Positions 25,897 to 35,198 of a DNA stretch of 48,315 nucleotides are shown here, piece by piece. Each line of letters starts with the position of its first letter. Positions within the stretch are counted from its first letter, which is position 1. Both the position numbers and the translations under genes were made by a program. This DNA is from an uncultured Lachnospiraceae bacterium. Its GTDB lineage: Bacteria > Bacillota > Clostridia > Lachnospirales > Lachnospiraceae. The notes beneath the pieces are model-generated. The model had not been told where the DNA came from and ran no database searches. It was given only the letters and a program-made list of their open reading frames with translations. Location: the NCBI GenBank assembly GCA_910585075.1, contig CAJUED010000029.1, positions 1-48,315 on the forward strand, read 5' to 3'.

Positions 25897-27357
25897 TTAC
25901 AGCCTTCCACCCTGTCCTTCCGCTTCCATCTTCCCCAAAAGATAAAGAAATGTGAGCGCCGGCACACGCAGAATCGGCACAGAGGTCTTATGGTTCGCAA
26001 TTCCGAAGTCCTCAAGCTGCTTTGTAATCAAAAAAGCCCCTGTAACCCCGGAATGTTCATCCCGGCACAATTCCACAATTGCATCCGAGGCCAAAATGTG
26101 AGAATTATTGCGGTACTTTACTTCACAGAGAATCTTCTGCCTGGGCAGTTCAATCACCACATCAACCTCTTTCTGGTTGTCCTTCGCCTTCCTGAAATAT
26201 CCTATCTGGGCCGCCGTTCCCTGGTAAAAGGAAAGAATATGTTTATAGACGGTGGTTTCCACCATGGCGCCAAGCTCCTTTTCCTCTGACAGCACATCCT
26301 CAATCATCAGCACCGCATTGCGGATAGCGGCGTCGGCAATAAAAATTTTCGGTTTTCCCTTCAGCGCACCCTTGCTGCCCACATCCATAGGCTTTGCCAG
26401 ATAGATAAGATTGGACATCTGCAGAGCTTCAATGTAACTGTCAATTGTGGATACCGAGGTATTTTCCAGCTCCTTTGCCGCTGTGGTTGCATTGAAAATT
26501 TCCGTCGAGTTCATGCAAAGATAAAGGAACAGCTTTTCCATCAGCAAAGGACTGCGGATGTTAAACAGGCTCAACACATCCCGCTTAATAACCTTATCCA
26601 CCACATCCTCCCTGAGCATTCTCTGGGCATACATATCATCATCAGACAACACAAGCTCCGGGAAACCGCCAATTGTCAGATAGCGGTTAAAGTGGTTTTT
26701 CAGCGGTGTAAAGCGGCTTATCAAATCCCCCAGCTCTCCCCTGTTCATTTTGACCAGCCCGGAAAGCCGTAGGTTTTCCGGCAGCTCCGGTTCTTCAAGC
26801 CCCAGCAGCATACAGTACTCATAAAACGACATCGTGGGGATTTTCAAAACGTTCCATCTTCCTGTGCCGCTGTCCGTAGAGCCCTTTTCCAATACCGGGC
26901 TTGCCGAGCCTGTGGCAATCAGCCGAATGTCCTTCCGGCTGTCATAAATAACCTTCATCCAAAGTTCCCAATTATCGGTGTATTGTATCTCGTCAAAAAA
27001 TATATATTTTGTCCCTTCCACCGGATACAGGGATTCATAGATGGATAAAACGCTTTCCACATTGACAAGCTTTAAAATTGGATTGTCAAAGGTGGCATAT
27101 AAAATATTCCTGGGATTTACGCCTTCTTCTATCAAGCTGTCCATGATTTGGTACATAATCGTTGTTTTGCCCACACGCCTTACGCCGGAGAGGATAACGA
27201 AACGACGTATGCTTTTGTGCTTCAGCATCTTAAGGGCTTCATAATATGCAAAGCGTTTCTGGGGCTTGCTCTCCTCCTTGATGGCGGACTGGCTTCTCCA
27301 CCAGGTATTATATTGCCGCAACGCTTTTATAATCTGTTCATCACTTACAATCGCCAT
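25897..27357 (-). CDS. AAA_14/DUF4143 ATP-binding protein
   Basis: 486 residues. The N-terminal ATPase has Walker A GVRRVGKTT (about 58-66) and Walker B YIFFDEIQY. Sensor-like ATGSAS follows, and the C-terminal DUF4143 domain (about 230-440) includes the nuclease-like core EVDVVIELPRQKILCEVKYR. These proteins are common and scattered in Clostridia and Bacteroides; their role is unproven, with defence or mobility often suspected. A strong promoter with an inverted repeat precedes it. GGAGG lies six bases before the ATG. Confidence 0.9.
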   Translation of the reverse strand: MAIVSDEQIIKALRQYNTWWRSQSAIKEESKPQKRFAYYEALKMLKHKSIRRFVILSGVRRVGKTTIMYQIMDSLIEEGVNPRNILYATFDNPILKLVNVESVLSIYESLYPVEGTKYIFFDEIQYTDNWELWMKVIYDSRKDIRLIATGSASPVLEKGSTDSGTGRWNVLKIPTMSFYEYCMLLGLEEPELPENLRLSGLVKMNRGELGDLISRFTPLKNHFNRYLTIGGFPELVLSDDDMYAQRMLREDVVDKVIKRDVLSLFNIRSPLLMEKLFLYLCMNSTEIFNATTAAKELENTSVSTIDSYIEALQMSNLIYLAKPMDVGSKGALKGKPKIFIADAAIRNAVLMIEDVLSEEKELGAMVETTVYKHILSFYQGTAAQIGYFRKAKDNQKEVDVVIELPRQKILCEVKYRNNSHILASDAIVELCRDEHSGVTGAFLITKQLEDFGIANHKTSVPILRVPALTFLYLLGKMEAEGQGGRL

Positions 27358-27418
27358 AATACACCTCCATATCTATAGAATTCCACCGGAATTTATAAAT
27401 TATACTTGTTAAATTCCG

Positions 27419-27465
27419 CGACTATTTCATAAATATATTATAAGAATAGTCGAGTATAATTGCAA
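27419..27465 (-). promoter_or_regulatory. Strong promoter with overlapping inverted repeat
   Basis: Minus-strand -35 TTGCAA (27460-27465), 17-base spacer, consensus -10 TATAAT (27437-27442). CGACTATT (27419-27426) and AATAGTCG (27445-27452) are perfect inverted arms on either side of the -10, one inside the spacer. A repressor bound there would block polymerase. A second dyad, AATTCC/GGAATT, lies in the leader near 27380-27394. Confidence 0.6.
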
Positions 27466-27557
27466 GTATAACTTTCAAACAGCAGATTTCCATAAATCAA
27501 AACGCTCAACCATCCGATCATATACTCCAAAGGTCGTCGCGCTTTGTGAGTCAGCTT

Positions 27558-27597
27558 ATAAAAATACGCGCCGGCCATAAGCAAGCGCGCATTTTTC
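27558..27597 (-). terminator. Terminator after aldo/keto reductase gene
   Basis: ATACGCGC (27564-27571) and GCGCGCAT (27585-27592) pair with one mismatch. On the minus strand the stem is followed by TTTTTAT. It lies about 55 bases after the reductase stop codon. Confidence 0.6.
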
Positions 27598-27648
27598 CAT
27601 TCTCTCCCTGGACTTATTTAAAAATATTTTCATTAAATTTACATATAT

Positions 27649-28785
27649 TTACAGAACCATTTCCTTTTTATCCAAATCGGCCTGTACTCTTTCAAGATCC
27701 TGGCGGATGGAAATCTTCTGAGGACATTGCTGCTCGCATTTCCCACATTTAACGCAGTTTTTCGCCTGCTTCGCATCCCCCAAATCTGTCTCCCATTTCC
27801 ACTGGACTACATTGTAATTCTGGTACATATGGTATGTATTCCATGCGGAAAAGCAACCGGGAATATCAACCCCTGCCGGGCACGGCATACAGTAACGGCA
27901 TCCGGTACAGCCATTCTGCACGCGGCTTCTTAAAATTTCCGTCACTTGGTTAATTGTCTCCTTTTCTTCCTCAGTCAGCGGCTTAAAGGAGCGGAACGTA
28001 TTCAAATTGTCTTCCACCTGTTCCATTGTGGACATACCGCTTAAAATCACCTTCACACCCGGCAGGCTCCCCACCCAGCGGAGGGCAAAGGCAGCGGCGG
28101 AACTTTCCCCATCTACCGCATGGAATTTCCCCATAATATCCTCCGCAAAGGCTGCCAGCGAGCCGCCTTTCACAGGCTCCATAATTACCAGCGGAATCCC
28201 CTTGTCCGCAGCCAGCTTATAGCCCTCTAATCCGGCCTGTTCATGGGCGTCCATATAATTAAGCTGTATCTGGCAGAAATCCCAGTCCCTGTAATTTACT
28301 ATTTCCTCAAACACTTCATAGCTGTCATGGAAAGAAAATCCAATGTACTTAATCTTCCCCTCCGCCCTGAGCTTTTCAAGGCGTTCAATACATCCCACTT
28401 CTTTCATTTTATCCCAGCGGGCCTTGTCCAACGCATGCATCAGATAGAAATCAATATACTCTGTCTGCAGCTTTTGCAGCTGTTCCTCCAGAAGTCTGTC
28501 TATATCTTCCACTGTCTCCACCAGCCAGACAGGAAGCTTTGTTGCCAGATAGAAAGAACTTCTGTCATATTTCTTCAGCGCCTTGCCTACCACAAGCTCA
28601 CTTTTTCCATTGTGATAGGGATAAGCCGTGTCAATGTAATTGACCCCTTCTTCGATTGCCCTGTCAAGCATTTTCTCCGCCATGGGCTCGTCAATTTCCC
28701 CTTCCGGCGTTGTGGGAAAACGCATGCACCCAAAACCCAGCAGGGAAGTTTCCACATTCAGTTTTTCCATTTTTCTTTTTTCCAT
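27649..28785 (-). CDS. Aldo/keto reductase with C-terminal 4Fe-4S ferredoxin domain
   Basis: 378 residues. The AKR barrel spans about 8-290, with Asp/Tyr of the catalytic set in NYIDTAYPYH, Lys in YLATKLPVW and His in DFYLMHALD. The tail has two clusters: CTGCRYCMPCPAGVDIP and CVKCGKCEQQCPQ, giving two probable 4Fe-4S centres. This architecture is common in anaerobes and likely couples ferredoxin or NAD(P)H to carbonyl reduction. AGGAG lies six bases before the ATG. It is divergent from a LacI regulator gene, which may control it. Confidence 0.92.
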   Translation of the reverse strand: MEKRKMEKLNVETSLLGFGCMRFPTTPEGEIDEPMAEKMLDRAIEEGVNYIDTAYPYHNGKSELVVGKALKKYDRSSFYLATKLPVWLVETVEDIDRLLEEQLQKLQTEYIDFYLMHALDKARWDKMKEVGCIERLEKLRAEGKIKYIGFSFHDSYEVFEEIVNYRDWDFCQIQLNYMDAHEQAGLEGYKLAADKGIPLVIMEPVKGGSLAAFAEDIMGKFHAVDGESSAAAFALRWVGSLPGVKVILSGMSTMEQVEDNLNTFRSFKPLTEEEKETINQVTEILRSRVQNGCTGCRYCMPCPAGVDIPGCFSAWNTYHMYQNYNVVQWKWETDLGDAKQAKNCVKCGKCEQQCPQKISIRQDLERVQADLDKKEMVL

Positions 28786-28860
28786 TGTTTTTCTCCTTTC
28801 TGTTGTAAATTTAAAGATACCATTGACTTCCTGATTTTAACCAAAATGATACTTCCAAAA

Positions 28861-28878
28861 GCACAAGTTTGTCTGTGC
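28861..28878. promoter_or_regulatory. Palindrome between reductase and LacI genes
   Basis: GCACA (28861-28865) and TGTGC (28874-28878) are inverted with an 8-base centre, extended by flanking A/T matches. The 18-base spacing suits a LacI-family dimer. It lies in the divergent intergenic region. Confidence 0.4.
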
Positions 28879-28898
28879 AAATTCTTTCTCAATACACA

Positions 28899-28928
28899 TT
28901 GATTTTTCTGTTCAGTTTACTTTATAAT
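28899..28928 (+). promoter_or_regulatory. Promoter of the LacI-type regulator
   Basis: TTGATT (28899-28904), 18-base spacer, TATAAT (28923-28928). A second TATAAT is at 28935-28940, so the exact start is ambiguous. Confidence 0.5.
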
Positions 28929-28995
28929 ATATGGTATAATAATGGCTTTTATTTTAGCACTTACCGTATGAAATATCTAAGCAGGAGCATTACAT

Positions 28996-30024
28996 ATGCG
29001 AGAACAATTCACAATCAACGAAATAGCTGAAGCATTAAATTTGTCAAGGAATACTGTTTCCAAAGTGGTAAACAACAAAGACGGAGTCTCCTCAAAAACA
29101 AAAGAACTGGTCACTCGGTATATTTCTTCCCAAAAACAGCTTCACGGGAATTCCTCTTTGCCGTTAACATCCCATCCTCAGTCTAACGGATATGTGGTTT
29201 TTACCTACCGCTATGAAAATGCAGAATATCTTAACAATATACTTTCCAATGTAGAGGCCACCTTAAAACTCAACGGATATTCACTTCTGTTAAATATTAT
29301 CCGGGATGATACGGCAGATGAGCTTTCCATTCCCACAAGCCTTTACGATGGGTCGGCATGCGGTGTGATTTCCTTTAATATTTTTGATCAGCAGTACTGG
29401 AAAGAAATTACTTCCATGAAGATACCATCTGTTTTTATAGATACCTTTTATGCTTCTTATCTCTTTGCCAACAAGACTGATATTGTCACAGTTGAAAGCA
29501 CCCAGCCCATTCATTTTCTGGTAGACCGCTTTATTGAAAAGGGTGCGGTTTCTTTTGGTTTCATAGGGTATCCATACTATTGTTATTCCATATTCCAGAG
29601 ATGGAACACCCTGAAACAAACCTTAGAGGAACACGATCTTATTCTTGATGAGAGCAAATGTATTCTGAATACAGATTATTTCTATGAACCGGATGCCGTC
29701 TCACGCACAAAAGAACTTTTAAAACATATGGGGAAAATCCCTGAAGTATTTATATGCTCCAGCGACTTATATGCCATCATTCTTTCAAAAGCATTACAAG
29801 AATCAGGCTATCACATCCCTGTTGATGTGTCAATTGTAGGTTTTGATAATTGCACCGAAACCCAGCGCCAGACACCCTCTCTTTCAACGGTGGATGCCCA
29901 CCCCGACCTGATTGGAAAAACCTGTGCCCAGGTACTGATAGAGCGTATCAGTAATCCGGATTTGCCCCATAAATTTATTTTATGCCAATCTGATATCGTA
30001 CTGCGCGAATCTACAGATTTATAA
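28996..30024 (+). CDS. LacI-family transcriptional regulator
   Basis: 342 residues. The N-terminal DNA-binding domain is FTINEIAEALNLSRNTVSKVVN. A periplasmic-binding-like effector domain (about 65-335) includes the family ending SIVGFDN and HPDLIGKTCAQVLIERI. GGAG lies eight bases before the ATG. It sits at the left edge of the sugar-transport island and is divergent from the aldo/keto reductase gene. It likely represses one or both until a sugar-like ligand binds. Confidence 0.92.
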   Translation: MREQFTINEIAEALNLSRNTVSKVVNNKDGVSSKTKELVTRYISSQKQLHGNSSLPLTSHPQSNGYVVFTYRYENAEYLNNILSNVEATLKLNGYSLLLNIIRDDTADELSIPTSLYDGSACGVISFNIFDQQYWKEITSMKIPSVFIDTFYASYLFANKTDIVTVESTQPIHFLVDRFIEKGAVSFGFIGYPYYCYSIFQRWNTLKQTLEEHDLILDESKCILNTDYFYEPDAVSRTKELLKHMGKIPEVFICSSDLYAIILSKALQESGYHIPVDVSIVGFDNCTETQRQTPSLSTVDAHPDLIGKTCAQVLIERISNPDLPHKFILCQSDIVLRESTDL

Positions 30025-30062
30025 AAAGACGCCTCCTCAAATATCATTGGGAAGGCATCTTT
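30025..30062. terminator. Bidirectional terminator between LacI and SDR genes
   Basis: AAAGACGCCTCC (30025-30036) and GGAAGGCATCTTT (30050-30062) form a stem with one mismatch and one bulge. The minus strand has TTTTTAT after it, which fits the end of the importer operon; the plus strand serves the LacI gene. Confidence 0.65.
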
Positions 30063-30088
30063 CAAATTTCTGTCTCTCATTCATCCAC

Positions 30089-30856
30089 TCAGAAGGTTAC
30101 AGGCTGCACCTGTTCCGCCCAGGCTACAGCTTCTCTTAAAGTCATGTTTGCAAATTCCTGGGCATGAAACGTTTTTCCGTTAACGCTCTGCTCCATACAA
30201 ACTGGAACTAACATGCCAGGACTGGTATTTTCCGCCGGGCACATTGCCCCCTCACCTCCAAGAAAGGTCTGGCACCAGCCCGGTTCCACCGCGCTCACTG
30301 CCACACCGCTTCCCTCCATAATCTCCGCCAGATCCCGCGTCATTTTATCAATTGCCCCTTTACTGATGGAATAGATCAGATGATCGCTGGCGCCGTGGAT
30401 ATCACTTGTCAGATTTACAATACGCCCAAAACCTCTTTGACGCATCTTAACAGAAAGTTTCACCGCCAGAAGCGTCGGGACTACAGTATTGACTCTCATG
30501 GTTGTTTCATATTCTTTTTGTGTCCATTTGTCAAAAGCAGAACTTATTCCACTATTTTCTCTTTCAATGGAAAGATTCACCCCTGCATTATTTATCAAAA
30601 TATCAACTGATATACCCTGAGCTTCAATTTGCCCCAGGAGTCGGTCTACTGCTCCTTCTTCCATAAAATTCTCAGCCACAGGGAATACTTTGACACCCAT
30701 TTTCTCTATAGCTTCCTGAACTTCCTTCAGGTTTTCGGTCCTTCTGCTGTGTAAAACCACATTACATCCCTGTTCCGCTAAGGACAGGGATGTAATTTTT
30801 CCAATTCCCCGACTGGCTCCTGTTACCAGTGCCCACTTGTCAATTAAACTAACCAT
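30089..30856 (-). CDS. SDR-family oxidoreductase
   Basis: 255 residues. The cofactor motif is TGASRGIG, followed by HSRR, which favours NADP(H). NNAG, the catalytic Ser (NLTSDI) and YSISK complete the classical SDR set. The start is four bases after the permease stop, so it is the last gene of the importer operon, ended by the 30025-30062 terminator. It should oxidise or reduce a hydroxyl/carbonyl on the imported ligand or its product. Long insert near GENSGISSAFDKWTQKEYE before the NAG-following helix is slightly unusual. Confidence 0.9.
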   Translation of the reverse strand: MVSLIDKWALVTGASRGIGKITSLSLAEQGCNVVLHSRRTENLKEVQEAIEKMGVKVFPVAENFMEEGAVDRLLGQIEAQGISVDILINNAGVNLSIERENSGISSAFDKWTQKEYETTMRVNTVVPTLLAVKLSVKMRQRGFGRIVNLTSDIHGASDHLIYSISKGAIDKMTRDLAEIMEGSGVAVSAVEPGWCQTFLGGEGAMCPAENTSPGMLVPVCMEQSVNGKTFHAQEFANMTLREAVAWAEQVQPVTF

Positions 30857-30860
30857 TTTC

Positions 30861-31751
30861 TTATCCTTTCACTGAACCAATTGTAATTCCCTTCACAAAA
30901 TAACGTTGAAAAAAGGGATACACAATCAGTATGGGCACTGAGCCCAAAACAGCCACAGCCATTTTTATACCTACGGAAGGAAGCTGTATTCCCACCGGCA
31001 GGGATGATGCGGCTGATGACCTTAAGAAATCTGCCTTCATCAACATCTGATACAAAAATACCTGAATACTGTATAGACTGTCTTTATTTACATAGTACAA
31101 ACCGTTCAACCAATCATTCCAGTAGTTCAGTCCTACCAGCAAAGCCAGAGTTGCAATAATAGGCGTAGACATGGGCAAAACCACCTGAGCAAGAATTCTT
31201 ATTTCCCCCGCACCGTCTATTTTGGCCGCATCAATAAGAGCATCCGGTATATTGCTGGTAAAATAGGTTCTCATCATTATGACATAAAATGCTCCCATCA
31301 TAAGATTTGGAAAAATCAATGCCCCAAATGTATTTTTAATCTTAAAGATTTGTGTCCACATCATATAACTTGGCACAAGACCACCATTAAACAACATAGT
31401 AAAAAACACAAAAAAGGCAATCACATTTCTCCCCGGCAAATCTTTACGGGACAAAGGATATGCCAACAGAGTAGTCAACGTCAGATTGCAGACCGTTCCG
31501 ACAATCGTCTGCATAATGGATATTCCGTAGCCCCTGACAACAGCTTTTGAATTCACCAGCAAATATTTATAAGCATCCCAGCTGATTGCTTTTGGTATAA
31601 AACTATATCCTTCTCTGATCAGAGTACTTTCTTCCGTAATGGACGAAACAATCAGCAAAACGAAAGGCATGATACACAAAAATGCAAGAATAATAAAAAT
31701 TATATTTACGATCACCTGAAATCCTTTATTATTATCAACCATATTATCCAT
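30861..31751 (-). CDS. Carbohydrate ABC transporter permease (LplC/MalG-like)
   Basis: 296 residues from the ATG at 31751, eight bases after AAAGGGG; the in-frame GTG at 31760 overlaps that site. Six membrane helices are expected. The cytoplasmic EAA-like loop is DALIDAAKIDGAGEIRILAQVVLP, the MalG-type coupling motif. It pairs with the 31769-32701 permease. No ATPase gene is linked, as is usual for this class, which shares an MsmK-type ATPase encoded elsewhere. Confidence 0.93.
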   Translation of the reverse strand: MDNMVDNNKGFQVIVNIIFIILAFLCIMPFVLLIVSSITEESTLIREGYSFIPKAISWDAYKYLLVNSKAVVRGYGISIMQTIVGTVCNLTLTTLLAYPLSRKDLPGRNVIAFFVFFTMLFNGGLVPSYMMWTQIFKIKNTFGALIFPNLMMGAFYVIMMRTYFTSNIPDALIDAAKIDGAGEIRILAQVVLPMSTPIIATLALLVGLNYWNDWLNGLYYVNKDSLYSIQVFLYQMLMKADFLRSSAASSLPVGIQLPSVGIKMAVAVLGSVPILIVYPFFQRYFVKGITIGSVKG

Positions 31752-31768
31752 ACATATCACCCCTTTCC

Positions 31769-32701
31769 CTAATATAGCGCATTTTCAGGGCTTATTTTCT
31801 TAACTATGGCATTTGCTGTAATTACCAGTACAAAACCTACGATACTTTGATAAAATCCTGCTGCAGCCGACATGCCGATATTATTATTCTGTAACAATCC
31901 TCTGAATACATAAGTGTCGATGGTATTTGTCACATCGAAAAGAGGACCTGAGTTCATCGGGACCTGATAAAACAGGCCAAAATCCGAATAGAATATTTTA
32001 CCAATACTCATAAGTGTCAATGTAATAATTGTCGCCTTTAGTCCTGGAAGTGTCACATATCTAATCCGCTGCCAGCGAGTAGCTCCATCCACTACCGCTG
32101 CCTCATAATATTCAATACTGATCCCTACCAGTGTTGCATAGTAAATAATACTGTTATATCCAAAGTTTTTCCACAGGTTCACCAAAACCAATATAACCGG
32201 CCAGGGACCAGGCGTGGTATACCAGGATATTCCTTCTTTTCCCAGAGGTTCCAGTATACCCTTGTTGATAAATCCGGTATCCGCACTCAGAAAAGCATTG
32301 GCCAGATAACTCACTACAACAATTGATACAATAAATGGGATCAGTGTAACCGTCTGATAAATTTTTCTCGCAAATGCGGATCTCACTTCATTTAATAATA
32401 TGGCCACCGTTATTGCAAAAACAGTACCCAGAATTATAAACACCAGATTATAGACTACTGTGTTGCGGGTAATAATCCATGCATCCTTTGTCTTAAAAAG
32501 GAACTCAAAATTTTTCAGGCCGATAAAATCACTGCCCAGAATTCCCTTTCTCGCGTTATACTGTTTAAACGCCAATGTCAGCCCAAACATAGGCATATAA
32601 TTATTAATAAACAGATAAACAAGCCCCGGCAGCGTCATCAGATACAGAGGCCAGAATCTTTTGACCACCTTCAAAAACGTCCCTCGTTTTCTTTTTACCA
32701 T
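31769..32701 (-). CDS. Carbohydrate ABC transporter permease (LplB/MalF-like)
   Basis: 310 residues from the ATG at 32701, seven bases after GAGGAGG. Six helices; N-terminal PGLVYLFINNYMPMFGL is typical of LplB-type permeases, and the EAA loop is YEAAVVDGATRWQRIRYVTLP. It sits between the binding-protein gene and the second permease, 17 bases before the latter. Together they form the channel of a sugar or oligosaccharide importer. Confidence 0.93.
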   Translation of the reverse strand: MVKRKRGTFLKVVKRFWPLYLMTLPGLVYLFINNYMPMFGLTLAFKQYNARKGILGSDFIGLKNFEFLFKTKDAWIITRNTVVYNLVFIILGTVFAITVAILLNEVRSAFARKIYQTVTLIPFIVSIVVVSYLANAFLSADTGFINKGILEPLGKEGISWYTTPGPWPVILVLVNLWKNFGYNSIIYYATLVGISIEYYEAAVVDGATRWQRIRYVTLPGLKATIITLTLMSIGKIFYSDFGLFYQVPMNSGPLFDVTNTIDTYVFRGLLQNNNIGMSAAAGFYQSIVGFVLVITANAIVKKISPENALY

Positions 32702-32727
32702 TATAAAACCTCCTCTATCCAAAAGCA

Positions 32728-32752
32728 GCGTGAAGCTAACTACACTTCACGC
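32728..32752 (-). other. Intergenic hairpin between binding protein and permease
   Basis: GCGTGAAG (32728-32735) and CTTCACGC (32745-32752) form a perfect 8-bp stem with a 9-base loop and no T-run. Such hairpins after binding-protein genes often stabilise the upstream part of the mRNA, giving excess binding protein. Confidence 0.6.
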
Positions 32753-32776
32753 CACTTTAAAATCTGAAAAGACAAA

Positions 32777-34381
32777 TCAGCTGTTTGCTGCCAGCCACTC
32801 GTCAAGCTGGCGCTGCTTCTCTGCAACGATTTTATCAATACCGTTGTCCTCCAGTTCCTGAATGAACTGCTCCAGGCTTCCGCTGCTGCCATTCGGATCT
32901 ACAGAACCTGTATTCAGGGCTTCTGCGTATTTTGAAACCACATTTGAACAAGCTGTTACTTCATTGAGAACGGAGCTGTTATCAAATGTAAATCCATATG
33001 CCGGTGAAAGAACTCCTCCTGCATTAAATGTTACATACTGCTCATATACATCTACCGGATAACCTTCCCATACATAGGACATGCACATATTCGGCCATGC
33101 CCAATGGTCAAAAGCATAACCGGCATTTGTCGCATCTACGCCATCAGGATAATTGATCACCTTATTCGCTTTGTCTACAAATTCAAATGTTTTTCCTTCG
33201 ATACCATAGATAAATATATTAGCCAGTTCCTGATTTGTATACATCTCATTGAGTACCTGCATTGCACGCTCCGGGTTCTCGCTGTTACCGGCAATACTCC
33301 AGCAAGGCGCTGTTTCACCGGTTGTCTTATAATGCTCAAAGAACTCAATATCTTTGATTGTAACACCACATTCACGACTTAAACGTGCCTCAGTATCTGG
33401 AGCGGGGCCTGTGTAAAAATCAGCAAAAGCAGAGCCTGCACGAATCATATTCTGTGCTGTTTCCGTGTTACTGAGTGCATCCGGCATTATATAACCTTTT
33501 TGTGCCCAGTCATACATTTTCTCAACAAATTCGCGATATTCATCGGAAGCATACAGGTTTTCAACTGTAGTAGAACCGCTTGTTGCATCGACCAGTGCAC
33601 CAAGGACGCATGTACGGTCATCACCTAAGGTGTCAGATGGAATCATCACTCTGAGAGCCTGACTGGTAGCTAAGGGGTACATATTCGGATATGCTTCTTT
33701 TACTTTTCCTAATACTTCCCCGAAATCGTCCAGCGTCTTAACTGCATCAAGGTCAATTCCAAGTTCGTCCGCAATGTCTTTATTGCATGCGGCTCCATAA
33801 ACATTCTGCTTTCCTTTATTCATAGGAATACCATAAATCTCTCCATCATAGGAAGTACAGATCCAGTCTTCTTCGTCAACCATTGCATAGGTTTCTTTTC
33901 CACATCCGTTTTTCAGATAATCTGTCATCGGAAGAACTTCTCCGCTGCTTACCAGAGTTGCCAGTGAACTGTTTATGGCAAACGCCGGGAACAGGTCAAG
34001 CTTTTCACCGGATGTCAGCGCTAAAGTCACCTGCTCTGCCCAGGAGCCCCAGCCCACACGTACCAATTCGATAGTGGTATTGAACTTTGCCTGTGTAATC
34101 TCGCTGGCTGCTGCCGCAACTTCTTCCACAATATCCGTCTCTCCATCATCAAGCATCATAATCTTGACCGTGTAGGGCTCCTGCTGTGACAAATCTTCTT
34201 CCCCGGCTCCGGTATCTGCTTCCGTACCCTCTGTATTACTGTCATCTGCTGCGCTTTCAGAAGATGTACCTGACGCCGCTGAACCATCCTCCGCATTACC
34301 GGATGAGGAACCGCAGGCACTCAGCATAGATACCGTCATCACTCCCACAATCACTAAGGACAATAACTTTTTAAACTTCAT
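32777..34381 (-). CDS. Extracellular sugar-binding lipoprotein
   Basis: 534 residues. Signal peptide with lipobox SAC (Cys23), then a Ser/Asp/Glu-rich linker (24-70), and a family-1/LplA-type binding domain. Typical features are the early KLDLFPAFAINSS, the late GIEGKTFEFVDKANKVINYPDG and HWAWPNMCMSYVWEG. AGGAGGG lies six bases before the ATG. It is the substrate receptor for the two downstream permeases. LplA-like receptors often bind oligosaccharides or glycosides; ligand unknown. Confidence 0.93.
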   Translation of the reverse strand: MKFKKLLSLVIVGVMTVSMLSACGSSSGNAEDGSAASGTSSESAADDSNTEGTEADTGAGEEDLSQQEPYTVKIMMLDDGETDIVEEVAAAASEITQAKFNTTIELVRVGWGSWAEQVTLALTSGEKLDLFPAFAINSSLATLVSSGEVLPMTDYLKNGCGKETYAMVDEEDWICTSYDGEIYGIPMNKGKQNVYGAACNKDIADELGIDLDAVKTLDDFGEVLGKVKEAYPNMYPLATSQALRVMIPSDTLGDDRTCVLGALVDATSGSTTVENLYASDEYREFVEKMYDWAQKGYIMPDALSNTETAQNMIRAGSAFADFYTGPAPDTEARLSRECGVTIKDIEFFEHYKTTGETAPCWSIAGNSENPERAMQVLNEMYTNQELANIFIYGIEGKTFEFVDKANKVINYPDGVDATNAGYAFDHWAWPNMCMSYVWEGYPVDVYEQYVTFNAGGVLSPAYGFTFDNSSVLNEVTACSNVVSKYAEALNTGSVDPNGSSGSLEQFIQELEDNGIDKIVAEKQRQLDEWLAANS

Positions 34382-34414
34382 TTCTTTCCCTCCTAATCAT
34401 TAAATTATTTTTCT

Positions 34415-34448
34415 ATAACCTTATTCTTTTAAGTCAAATCAAGGTTAT
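34415..34448. repeat. AT-rich inverted repeat upstream of the binding-protein gene
   Basis: ATAACCTT (34415-34422) and AAGGTTAT (34441-34448) are perfect arms with an 18-base centre, between the SDR gene and the binding-protein gene. It could be a weak terminator for the upstream genes or an operator for the importer operon; it lacks a T-run. Confidence 0.45.
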
Positions 34449-34481
34449 ATGAAATCCTGGTAATTATTCTGCCAACATTTT

Positions 34482-35180
34482 CTATCTCGCCACATCCATT
34501 TGGCCAAAGACATCCCTGCCATTATAATCAATAAACCATTTCCCATCTTTCAGCATGGTTTTATGTTCAAGAATATCACAGATTCCGATTGCCGCTTCTT
34601 CAGGTTCAATCTGCGCTGTTGTTCTCCCCATATCCGTATTCATTCTCCCTGGATGCATTGCAATCACATTTATGTCATCAACCGTACAGCGAAGTGTCTG
34701 TACTACTTTATTGGCAGCTGTCTTTGTAATCCCATATACTGGGAACATAGCGCCTTCCGCCTGAAAGCATCCTCCCTCAGAAGTTTCCGCTATATACATC
34801 CCACCTTTTTCCATAAGGGGATAAAAGGTCCTGAAAGCTAAAACAATACCCAAGGTATTCACTTGAAAGGCCCGCATAAAATCGACAATATCTGCATCAA
34901 GCAATGTCTTTTCCCTGTCACTTTGCATCAGTACACCGGCAGACTGCACTACTGCATGAATTATCATATTCTTTTCTTTCACAGCCTCTGCAGCTGTTCG
35001 CAAAGTCTGCTCATCAGAAACATCCATCTGATATGCACGGATCCTGTTGGTTCTAAACACATCCATATCCAAATCTTCTTTTTTACGAACACCCGCAAGT
35101 ACATTGTGTCCCCGCCGTGCCAGCTCCATACACAGCACCTTTCCCAAGCCACGGCTGGCTCCTATTACAATAACATTCAT
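34482..35180 (-). CDS. SDR-family oxidoreductase (divergent)
   Basis: 232 residues. Cofactor motif GASRGLG, then VRKK, suggesting NADP(H). The usual NNAG is QSAG here, and the catalytic set is Ser in AETSEGG plus YGITK. It starts 18 bases after the VOC gene stop, so the two are one transcript. It probably modifies the same substrate as the VOC protein. The other SDR of the island (30089-30856) is only distantly similar. Confidence 0.88.
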   Translation of the reverse strand: MNVIVIGASRGLGKVLCMELARRGHNVLAGVRKKEDLDMDVFRTNRIRAYQMDVSDEQTLRTAAEAVKEKNMIIHAVVQSAGVLMQSDREKTLLDADIVDFMRAFQVNTLGIVLAFRTFYPLMEKGGMYIAETSEGGCFQAEGAMFPVYGITKTAANKVVQTLRCTVDDINVIAMHPGRMNTDMGRTTAQIEPEEAAIGICDILEHKTMLKDGKWFIDYNGRDVFGQMDVAR

Positions 35181-35198
35181 ACGATTATCTTCTCCTGC

